In this document: piece by piece, positions 16,597 to 23,919 of the stretch | How positions within the stretch are numbered: the first letter of the stretch is position 1 | Layout: every line of letters starts with the position of its first letter | Assembly (NCBI GenBank): GCA_963676075.2 | Contig: CAXXNZ010000031.1 | Location: 248,001-312,000, forward strand | Length of the DNA stretch: 64,000 bases | Origin: JAHJQZ01 sp963676075 | GTDB lineage: Bacteria; Pseudomonadota; Alphaproteobacteria; Rhizobiales; Devosiaceae | Direction of reading: 5' to 3' | Position numbers and translations under genes: made by a program | Notes under the pieces: model-generated | What the model was told of the DNA's origin: nothing | Seen by the model: the letters and a program-made list of their open reading frames with translations, nothing else | The model's database searches: none

Positions 16597-18069
16597 ATGA
16601 AGGGTCTGGAGCCGGAATACTACAATTCGGCGTTGATCAAGAAGCTGGACGTGATGGTGCAGGACGGGCTCGGACCCGTCATCGCCCGCTTGCTGAAGGA
16701 CAAGCTGGGTGAGAACTGGGTCGATCAGCTCAATGAGCAATTTCTGGAACCCGTCACCCACAACAAGCTGCGCGTGAGAGCCGGCAAGCCCGCCTGGGAT
16801 TTCAACCGCGTTATGCACGGCGTGGTGTTTTACGGCGACACGGCAAAACACGTCACAGCAAGCGATGAGCAGAAGCTGGCAAACGACCTGCGCCACCTGC
16901 GGAACAGTATTGCCCATGCCGGATTTGGGAATATCAGCGCGAGCGCCTCGATCGAGCGGACCTTTGAATTCCTGCGCAAGACCGAACAGCTTCTCGACGC
17001 CTTTGGCGTGGTCGCGCAGCTTCGCGAGGTGCGGGAGCTGCTCGATCACTACGAAAAGGATCTCGGCGCCGGCATGATCGCGCATGAGGCGCCGGCGACT
17101 GTCGAGACATCGGGTCAACCCGTCTCGAGCGAACCGGGTCCAGCGGCAGCGACCAGTGGACGCGATGCTGCGAAAGCTCCCGGCAAAAGCGGACACAAGC
17201 ACTGGTTCACGGGCCTCGCCGGCGGGCTCATCGCCGTTTTGGCTGTGGTGGCGGATCTGGCAGGCGTCGCGGATTTTGTCGGCGCCACACAATGGCTGTT
17301 AGGCAACGGTAGCGGCGTTGATCGGGCAGTTCTCGAGGAAAGCGACGATCGCTTGACGGCGCTGACCGGACTGGCCGCCGAGGTCGAGGCCTATGTGACC
17401 GACGAGGCGCGCTGCGCAACTCTCGGGCAGATGGTCCAGGAGGTCATCGCCGTGGGCAGCACCCAGCTGCCCGCCGTTGCCGAGCAGGCGCGTACGGTGG
17501 CGTCCGACTGTGGGTCGCGCTTTGCTGCCAGCGATGCCCGCATCGCTGCCGTGCGGCGGTCTGCGTCGGAGCTTGCCGAAGGAAACGGGATGATCGATGG
17601 CTTGGCCGAGGCGACTGTCAGACTGACCAGTTTCGATCTTGCCCGGCACCAGACCACCGAGACGCGGAAGGCGTTCGACGATGGCAAACGGGCCATTTCC
17701 CTGGTGGAGGCAAGCCGGACGCGGCTGTCCCGGCTTGTCAGCGAGTGGACCCGGTTCAGTGCCGATCAGACGTTATCCGCAACCGGCCTTGCGCAGGCGC
17801 TGGGTGCGATCACCGCGCATGACGAGCTGCGGGCGACGCCGACGGAGGGGGCCGCGATTGCCGCCGCGAGCGCACATTTTGCGCAACCACAGGTGACCGC
17901 GCCGGTCAGCTACAGCGCGCCCGAGCCGACCATTATCTTTGCCGATCCCGATTTCTCCAGCGGGGCGAACCCGATCATCGATACTGGCATTCAGAACCCA
18001 ACTAAGGACAGCTTTGCGGTCGCACCGGCGACAGAGGAAGCGCCCAATCCAATCGTGGTGGTGAAATGA
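16597..18069 (+). CDS. Membrane-anchored Swt1-family HEPN-domain protein
   Basis: Protein of 490 residues. Residues 1-155 are an all-helical HEPN domain of the Swt1 type, with the RNase motif Rx4H present as RNSIAH (Arg102-His107) in DLRHLRNSIAHAGFG. A Pro/Ala/Ser linker (165-200) leads to one hydrophobic segment (about 203-225), so the HEPN domain should be cytoplasmic. The remaining 260 residues are helical up to about 400 with many Ala, Glu and Arg, then a low-complexity tail; they would lie in the periplasm and match no domain I know. ATG 16597 follows AGGGGG. It overlaps the next gene by ATGA, so the two products probably act together. Toxin, defence effector or signalling RNase are all possible; function is unproven. 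Confidence 0.7.
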   Translation: MKGLEPEYYNSALIKKLDVMVQDGLGPVIARLLKDKLGENWVDQLNEQFLEPVTHNKLRVRAGKPAWDFNRVMHGVVFYGDTAKHVTASDEQKLANDLRHLRNSIAHAGFGNISASASIERTFEFLRKTEQLLDAFGVVAQLREVRELLDHYEKDLGAGMIAHEAPATVETSGQPVSSEPGPAAATSGRDAAKAPGKSGHKHWFTGLAGGLIAVLAVVADLAGVADFVGATQWLLGNGSGVDRAVLEESDDRLTALTGLAAEVEAYVTDEARCATLGQMVQEVIAVGSTQLPAVAEQARTVASDCGSRFAASDARIAAVRRSASELAEGNGMIDGLAEATVRLTSFDLARHQTTETRKAFDDGKRAISLVEASRTRLSRLVSEWTRFSADQTLSATGLAQALGAITAHDELRATPTEGAAIAAASAHFAQPQVTAPVSYSAPEPTIIFADPDFSSGANPIIDTGIQNPTKDSFAVAPATEEAPNPIVVVK

Positions 18070-19169
18070 AACAGCTTCTCGTTGCCTTGCTGACACTTGT
18101 GTCTCTGTGCGGGCCGTCACTCGCTGAGACCACGGATGCGCAAACCCAGGCCATCCTTGATGCTTTGAAATCGATCGAAGCCAGACTGACCGCGCTTGAG
18201 CAGAAGCAGTCCAACACTTCGGCGGCGCGTCCGAGCGGATCGGCGATGCCAAGCGCCAGCTCCGCAACAGGCAATCGTGCCGGCACGGGAGCGTCCCGGG
18301 CAGCGATGGCCCCGCCTTCGGGAACAGCAGCGAAGCCGGGCTGGCTGGTCGGGGCGCTGCCCTTTGTCGACAACGAACCGGAGCCGGATGCGGCATTCTA
18401 CTTTGATGCTCCGTCCTCGATGAATCTTTCGCTCCACAAGAAATATGACGATAGCGACAATTGGTACAGATATCTGGGAGAGGGTGTGCTGAATATCTAT
18501 AACGATGGGCGCTATGGTTTTTATGTGTCTGTTACCGCGAGAGAAAGTGCAACCTGCTGGGGTTATATGAATATCGACAATGAAGATGTTGTCTGGGTTG
18601 TTTCAAGCAAAAGTGGCGCGAACATCTATTCTCGAAAGACGGTTCTATTCAGCGGATTCAAGGATATTAAGAAAGGCAGTTACCGCGCCAAATTCAGGTT
18701 CAGCTGCACGCCAAAGGGCGATTCTGCCCGAGCTTATTTCCCCTCTGACAGAGACACGTCCGCTTGGCAGAGTGTCAAATTCGACCTGATGATCAAGGCG
18801 CCGACCGACGCGGTTCCGAGGGCGTTCAAGGACAACGAGCTGTTCCATTACGTCCGGCAGGCCGGCGTGCCATCACTCGGATCGGCGCAAGCCGGCGGCG
18901 GTGCGACGGGGGCGACCCTAGAGACGCTGGAAGTGTTCGGACTGGAACTGGGCGACGTGAGACAACTGGTTTCCGAGGTCAAGGTCCGGCGCGATCCGAT
19001 GCTCACGGCGGGCATCATGGGAATGGTCGGCGCCGGCAATTTGGTCGACATCAGCCAACTCTCGGACGACCGGGAATGGATCAAGGTCCATTTCAGCTAC
19101 GGCAACACGCAAGGCGCCGGCTATATCAAGGTGTCAGAGCTGGTGGCGAGCTCGAGATCCGCCAACTGA
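18066..19169 (+). CDS. Secreted protein with coiled coil, beta-sandwich domain and C-terminal bacterial SH3 domain
   Basis: Periplasmic protein of 367 residues. Signal peptide 1-20 (cleavage after SLA), short coiled coil (26-48, LDALKSIEARLTALEQK), Ser/Ala/Pro linker (50-95), then a beta-rich region (about 100-250; YLGEGVLNIYNDGRYGFYVSV, FSGFKDIKKGSYRAKFRFSC) that resembles PA14-like sandwiches, and a C-terminal SH3_3-like domain (about 290-360; VKVRRDPMLTAGIMGMVGAG, WIKVHF, GYIKVSELV). SH3 domains of this kind often bind cell-wall peptides. Bases about 18430-18770 are clearly more AT-rich than the flanks. Its start overlaps the HEPN gene stop. No homologue of known function is recognised. 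Confidence 0.75.
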   Translation: MKQLLVALLTLVSLCGPSLAETTDAQTQAILDALKSIEARLTALEQKQSNTSAARPSGSAMPSASSATGNRAGTGASRAAMAPPSGTAAKPGWLVGALPFVDNEPEPDAAFYFDAPSSMNLSLHKKYDDSDNWYRYLGEGVLNIYNDGRYGFYVSVTARESATCWGYMNIDNEDVVWVVSSKSGANIYSRKTVLFSGFKDIKKGSYRAKFRFSCTPKGDSARAYFPSDRDTSAWQSVKFDLMIKAPTDAVPRAFKDNELFHYVRQAGVPSLGSAQAGGGATGATLETLEVFGLELGDVRQLVSEVKVRRDPMLTAGIMGMVGAGNLVDISQLSDDREWIKVHFSYGNTQGAGYIKVSELVASSRSAN

Positions 19170-19449
19170 GCCTGACACGCTCTTGACGTCATTCGAACAG
19201 TGCGACGCCGCCATCTGGCATGGGCAGGCGCACGGTAGACGGCGGTTGTCGCGCAGGCCAAAAACCTGACTTGCACCAATGCGTATACGTGCCACAGCTC
19301 ATGTGCTGAGACACCAAATTAACCTGCACAGCCAGAGCGGGCACCTGATTGCTTTGCCCCTGGACCCCGACAGTGCCCGCCCGCTTCTTCGGCAATTGCC
19401 GCCTGTCGGGTGGCCGTCGTCGGCTCGGTCGGGGAGTGGAGGAACCGCA

Positions 19450-20451
19450 ATGGCAGACAAAATCGGACGTCGCGAATTCATCGAGAAGTCGTCTCTCGCC
19501 CTCGGAGCGGCAGCGCTGAGCAACCTCGCGGGCACAGGTCCGGCATCGGCCGCCGCAGGCGGGGCCGAAGTCCTGTTCACCGAAGACCTGAGCGCCGCCG
19601 GGCTGATGAGCATCTACCGAACCCTGATGCAGGGGCGGAGCCTGCCGGGCAAGGTTGCGGTCAAGCTGCACTCCGGGGAACCGGGCGGCCACTATTATCC
19701 GTCACCGACGATCATCAAGGACCTGGTGCAGGCGCTTGATGCCACGATTGTCGAATGCAACACCGCCTATCGCGGACTGCGGTTCCAAACGGCCACCCAC
19801 AGGAAAGCCATTGAGGATCACGGATTTGCCGACATTGCGCCCGTCGACATCATGGACGAGGACGGCGAGATCAGCCTGCCGTGCCCAGCTGGCAGCGTGC
19901 GGATCAGCGAGAATTTCGTCGGGTCCCACTTCGCCAATTACGACTCGCTTCTCGTCCTGTCCCACTTCAAGGGACACGAAATGGGCGGGTTCGGTGGCGC
20001 CATCAAGAACATGTCGATCGGCATTGCCTCCGGCGAAGGCAAGATGTGGATCCACACCGCCGGAAAGATCAAGGACCGGACCAATTTCGGCATGGCGATG
20101 GCCACCAAGCAGGACCTGTTCCTGGAAGCGATGGTCGAGGCTGCGGGCTCGATCACCGAGCGGATGGGCGAAAAGATCACCTATGTCAGCCTGATGAACA
20201 ATCTCTCGATCGATTGCGACTGCAACGCGCACCCGAAAAAGCCCGAGCTGGAGGACATGGGCATTCTCGCCTCCTTCGACCCGGTTGCTCTCGATCGCGC
20301 CTGTGTCGACCTGATCTATGCCGCCGACGAGAAAAAGAGCGCGTCACTCAGGCGGCGCATCGAGCAAAAGCACGGCACCCACACGCTCGATCATGCCGAA
20401 GCGCTCGGGATTGGTTCCCAGAGCTACACGCTGAGAGTGATTGACGTCTAG
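19450..20451 (+). CDS. Tat-exported DUF362-domain protein
   Basis: Protein of 333 residues. The N terminus has a twin-arginine signal (GRREFIEKSSLALGAAALS). The body is the DUF362 domain (VAVKLHSGEPGGHYYPSPTIIKDLV, SHFKGHEMGGFGGAIKNMSIGIAS, FDPVALDRACVDLI). DUF362 proteins often carry 2[4Fe-4S] ferredoxin motifs; here only Cys-x-Cys remains in the segment IDCDCNAHPKK, so no ferredoxin domain is fused. Start at 19450 follows GGAGG by 7 bp. It is 280 bp after the SH3 gene and converges with adhE. Its substrate is unknown; a redox role is only a guess from the family. Confidence 0.8.
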   Translation: MADKIGRREFIEKSSLALGAAALSNLAGTGPASAAAGGAEVLFTEDLSAAGLMSIYRTLMQGRSLPGKVAVKLHSGEPGGHYYPSPTIIKDLVQALDATIVECNTAYRGLRFQTATHRKAIEDHGFADIAPVDIMDEDGEISLPCPAGSVRISENFVGSHFANYDSLLVLSHFKGHEMGGFGGAIKNMSIGIASGEGKMWIHTAGKIKDRTNFGMAMATKQDLFLEAMVEAAGSITERMGEKITYVSLMNNLSIDCDCNAHPKKPELEDMGILASFDPVALDRACVDLIYAADEKKSASLRRRIEQKHGTHTLDHAEALGIGSQSYTLRVIDV

Positions 20452-20480
20452 AAGCAACGCGTACGCCCGAAACCGCGAAC

Positions 20481-20504
20481 GGCGCCATCCTTCCGGATGG
20501 CGCC
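20481..20504. terminator. Bidirectional terminator candidate between DUF362 gene and adhE
   Basis: GGCGCCATCC and GGATGGCGCC pair perfectly over 10 bp around a TTCC loop, in the 106-bp gap between converging genes. The T run after it is weak (GCCCTTGT), so termination strength is uncertain. Confidence 0.6.
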
Positions 20505-20557
20505 GCCCTTGTCTGGAACCCGATTGCAGGGTCTAGCGCGGTTGTTGACCGTGCGAT

Positions 20558-23227
20558 CTACGAAGCCTTCTTCGCCTGCGTCGGCTTGATCTGAACCACC
20601 TCTTCGCCGTCCTCCACTTCGGGACGGTCATAGGATTCGACAAAGGGACGTCCGTAGTAGCTGTCGAGCAGCAACTGCTTGATCTCGGAGATCAGCGGGA
20701 AGCGCGGGTTGGCGCCCGTGCACTGATCGTCGAAGGCTTCGACGGCCAGTTCGTCCAGCTTGGCGAGGAAGTCGGATTCGGCAATGCCGGCGGCCTGGAT
20801 GGAGGCCGGGATTTCCAGATCCGTCTTCAGTTCCTCGATCCACTTGATCAGGTTGTCGAGCTTGTTGCCTGTCCGTGCGCCGCCAAGACCGAGGTGATCG
20901 GCGATCTCCGCGTAACGCGCCCGCGCTTTCGGGCGGTCATACTGGGAAAAGGCCGTCTGTTTGGTCGGGTTGTTGTTGGCATTGTACCGGATGACATTGG
21001 CGATCAGCAGGCCGTTGGCCAGACCATGCGGCAGATGGAACGCCGCACCGAGCTTGTGCGCCATGGAGTGGCACACACCGAGGAAGGCGTTGGCAAAGGC
21101 GATACCGGCAATGGTTGAGGCGTTGTGCACCTTCTCGCGGGCCAGCGGATTGTCGGCGCCCTCCTTGTAGGCGGCGGGCAGGTACTGGCGGAGCAGTTTC
21201 AGCGCCATCAGTGCCTGGCCATCGGAATATTCGTTGGCCATGACGGAGACATAGGCCTCGAGCGCATGGGTCACCGCATCGATGCCGCCGGCGGCGGTCA
21301 GGGATTTCGGCATGTCCATGACCAGGTTGGCATCGACAATCGCGATGTCCGGCGTCAGCTCGTAGTCCGCGAGCGGATACTTCATGCCGGTAACGTCGTC
21401 GGTGACCACGGCGAACGGCGTCGCCTCGGAACCGGTGCCGGAGGTCGTCGGAATGGCGACGAACTGCGCCTTGGAACCCATCTTCGGGAACTTGTAGATG
21501 CGCTTGCGGATGTCCATGAACCTGAGCGCCAGGTCCTTGAAGTTGACCTCCGGGTGCTCGTACATCACCCACATGATCTTGGCCGCGTCCATCGGGGAAC
21601 CGCCGCCGAAGGCAACGATCACGTCCGGGTTGAAGTATTTGCACTTCTCGACGCCCTTGCGCACATCCTTGAGCGTCGGATCGGCATCGACCTCGCTGAA
21701 CACGTCGACATCGATGCCCTCGTTCCTCAGCAAGCGGACGACCTCGTCAACATGCCCATGGGTGAACAGGAACCGGTCGGTAACGATCAGGGCGCGTTGC
21801 TTGCCCTTGAGTTCCTTGACGGCTTCGACAAGGCAGCCGCGGCGGAAATAGACCGAACTGGGAATCTTGTGCCAGAGCATGTTTTCCTGCCGTTTCGCCA
21901 CGATTTTCTTGTTGATCAGGTGCTTCGGGCCGACGTTCTCGGAGATGGAATTGCCGCCCCATGATCCGCAGCCGAGCGTCAGGGACGGGGCCACGTTGAA
22001 GTTGTAGAGGTCGCCGATGCCGCCCTGGGAAGAGGGCATGTTGATGAGGATGCGAGCAGCCTTCATCTTCTTGCCGAAGTCTTCGACCCGTTCGGGATGG
22101 CGGTCCTGATCGGTGTAGAGCACCGCCGTATGACCGACGCCGCCGAGTTCGACCAACTGTTCGCAGGTCTCGGCCGCGTCCTCGTAATCCTTGCGGCGAT
22201 AAAGGGCGATGGTCGGGCTCAGTTTCTCCTGGGCGAAGGCTTCTCCTTCGACCTTTTCCACTTCGGCGACCAGAACCTTGGTGTCGCGCGGCACCTCGAT
22301 GCCGGAGAGTTCGGCGATCTTGGTGGCGGACTGGCCGACGATATTGGCGTTGAGATGGCCTTCGGGGAACACCGTCTGGCGCACTGCGCCGGTCTCGTTG
22401 CTGGACAGGATATAGCCGCCATGGCTGGAAAAGCGCTCGCGCACCGCGTCATAGGCCTTGTCGACGACGACGACGGCCTGCTCGGAGGCGCAGATCATGC
22501 CGTTGTCGAAGGTCTTGGACATCAGGATCGAGGCGATGGCGCGCTTGATGTCGGCATGTTCGTCGATCAGAACCGGTGCATTGCCGGCACCGACGCCGAT
22601 GGCCGGCTTGCCGCTGGAATAGGCCGCCTTGACCATGCCGGGACCACCGGTGGCGAGGATGAGATTGATATCCGGGTGACGCATCAGGGCATTGGAGAGC
22701 TCGACGCTCGGTTCGTCGATCCAGCCGATGATGTTGGCCGGGGCGCCGGCGGCGACTGCGGCGTCAAGCACTAGCTTGGCGGCGGCGCAGGTGGCCTTCC
22801 GGGCGCGCGGATGCGGGGAAAAGATGATTCCGTTGCGCGTCTTCAAGGAGATCAGCGCCTTGAAGATTGCCGTTGAGGTCGGATTGGTCGTCGGAACGAT
22901 GCCGCAGATCACGCCCACCGGCTCTGCGATGGTGATGGTGCCGCCTTCTTCGTCTTCCTCAAGGATGCCGCAGGTCGGCTCGTCCTTGTACTTGTTGTAG
23001 ATGTATTCCGAAGCGAAATGGTTCTTGATGACCTTGTCTTCGATGACGCCCATGCCGGTTTCCTCGGCGGCCGCCATGGCGAGCGGAATGCGGGCGTCGG
23101 CGGCTGCGAAAGCCGCGTCCCGGAAAATCCGGTCAACCTGTTCCTGGGAGTAGGTGGCAAATCGCGCCTGGGCCTGCGCCACGCGGGCGATCAGGGTGTC
23201 CAGTTCTTTGATGCTGGTGACGGTCAT
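20558..23227 (-). CDS. adhE: Bifunctional acetaldehyde-CoA / alcohol dehydrogenase AdhE
   Basis: Enzyme of 889 residues, full AdhE length. It reduces acetyl-CoA to acetaldehyde (N-terminal CoA-acylating aldehyde dehydrogenase, about 1-440, catalytic Cys246 in NGMICASEQ) and then to ethanol (C-terminal iron-dependent alcohol dehydrogenase, about 450-870, with the nucleotide motif FGGGSPMDAAK and metal-binding His in GVCHSMAHKLGAAFHLPHG). The linker glycine motif GCGSWGGNSISENVGPKH is present. ATG 23227 is used rather than 23263 because CGGAG lies 6 bp before it. The gene implies fermentative NADH disposal. It is transcribed alone, divergent from the GH94 gene, with a long control region. Confidence 0.95.
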   Translation of the reverse strand: MTVTSIKELDTLIARVAQAQARFATYSQEQVDRIFRDAAFAAADARIPLAMAAAEETGMGVIEDKVIKNHFASEYIYNKYKDEPTCGILEEDEEGGTITIAEPVGVICGIVPTTNPTSTAIFKALISLKTRNGIIFSPHPRARKATCAAAKLVLDAAVAAGAPANIIGWIDEPSVELSNALMRHPDINLILATGGPGMVKAAYSSGKPAIGVGAGNAPVLIDEHADIKRAIASILMSKTFDNGMICASEQAVVVVDKAYDAVRERFSSHGGYILSSNETGAVRQTVFPEGHLNANIVGQSATKIAELSGIEVPRDTKVLVAEVEKVEGEAFAQEKLSPTIALYRRKDYEDAAETCEQLVELGGVGHTAVLYTDQDRHPERVEDFGKKMKAARILINMPSSQGGIGDLYNFNVAPSLTLGCGSWGGNSISENVGPKHLINKKIVAKRQENMLWHKIPSSVYFRRGCLVEAVKELKGKQRALIVTDRFLFTHGHVDEVVRLLRNEGIDVDVFSEVDADPTLKDVRKGVEKCKYFNPDVIVAFGGGSPMDAAKIMWVMYEHPEVNFKDLALRFMDIRKRIYKFPKMGSKAQFVAIPTTSGTGSEATPFAVVTDDVTGMKYPLADYELTPDIAIVDANLVMDMPKSLTAAGGIDAVTHALEAYVSVMANEYSDGQALMALKLLRQYLPAAYKEGADNPLAREKVHNASTIAGIAFANAFLGVCHSMAHKLGAAFHLPHGLANGLLIANVIRYNANNNPTKQTAFSQYDRPKARARYAEIADHLGLGGARTGNKLDNLIKWIEELKTDLEIPASIQAAGIAESDFLAKLDELAVEAFDDQCTGANPRFPLISEIKQLLLDSYYGRPFVESYDRPEVEDGEEVVQIKPTQAKKAS

Positions 23228-23548
23228 TTTTTTCTCCGAGTTAAGATGCCCGGAGAAACGCAAGGCCCGCTTGCTGCAATCCCGTTGTCAATCCGGCATC
23301 CATTCAAGTGTCGCGTGCCTCGATAGGGGGGGAGAGGTGTCACGCGCTTCTCTCCGGCGGGAACTGGTCTCGGGGAGGTCCGGATGAGGCCAGTTTCTTT
23401 TACCGCATCCTGTCTCCATCTTTGCGGTGAAGGCCTGCGGTCGCTTTCAAGATGACGGAACAGGTAATCCTATCGGAATGGGTTCACAATTGGGCGACCT
23501 GCGACATCCTGACACCATGCGACATATTCCGAAACCAGTTAAATATCT

Positions 23549-23566
23549 GAAATAATAGAATATTTC
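23549..23566. promoter_or_regulatory. AT-rich inverted repeat GAAATA-N6-TATTTC
   Basis: Perfect 6-bp arms in the AT-rich part of the adhE/GH94 control region, 5 bp from the stronger palindrome at 23571. The pair may form a composite operator. Confidence 0.4.
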
Positions 23567-23570
23567 GAGA

Positions 23571-23593
23571 TGGCATGCTTGGCGTGCATGCCA
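23571..23593. promoter_or_regulatory. Perfect inverted repeat TGGCATGC-N7-GCATGCCA
   Basis: Eight-base arms match perfectly around TTGGCGT. The repeat is 344 bp upstream of adhE and 327 bp upstream of the GH94 gene. It has no T run, so a protein-binding operator is more likely than a terminator. The binding protein is unknown. Confidence 0.5.
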
Positions 23594-23807
23594 GATATTC
23601 CTGAGTTACACGGTTTACAAATCATCTCTTGCCGAGACGTGAGGGCCCTCGCGCCGACGCGGATTCGACTGGGGCAGCAAAGGCCGGGCTGACCCGATCC
23701 CGATTTTGCCCGGCAGCTCCGGCTCAATGGCGCTTCGGACGGATTCGATGTGCGTCAAACCGCTTCCGGTCGCGCCCGATCGCATTGATGCTGGACAGGT
23801 CCGCAGC

Positions 23808-23825
23808 GAGATGCACTGTGCACTC
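23808..23825. promoter_or_regulatory. Inverted repeat around TGCAC-T-GTGCA upstream of GH94
   Basis: Arms TGCAC/GTGCA flank a single T, and GAG/CTC extends the dyad outward with one unpaired base. It lies about 95-112 bp before the GH94 start codon. Candidate operator; the regulator is unknown. Confidence 0.35.
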
Positions 23826-23919
23826 TGATCCCAAAAAAAGGTGCAGCTGATTGGACCGGCTGCATCGAACCGCCAATTACGGCGAACACCTTTGGTGTCC
23901 GCCCCGTCTGGAGCCAATC

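Larger units (their letters stand above)
23228..23919. other. Long (692 bp) divergent control region between adhE and GH94 phosphorylase
   Basis: No protein gene is supported. The stretch holds three inverted repeats listed separately (23549-23566, 23571-23593, 23808-23825) and an AT-rich core near 23540-23570, 320-345 bp upstream of the adhE start. This is a suitable place for adhE promoters under redox or oxygen control, but no FNR box (TTGAT-N4-ATCAA) was seen. Confidence 0.5.

Noticed and set aside
23228..23919. FNR/FixK box for anaerobic control of adhE
   Set aside because: No TTGAT-N4-ATCAA match was seen in the control region.
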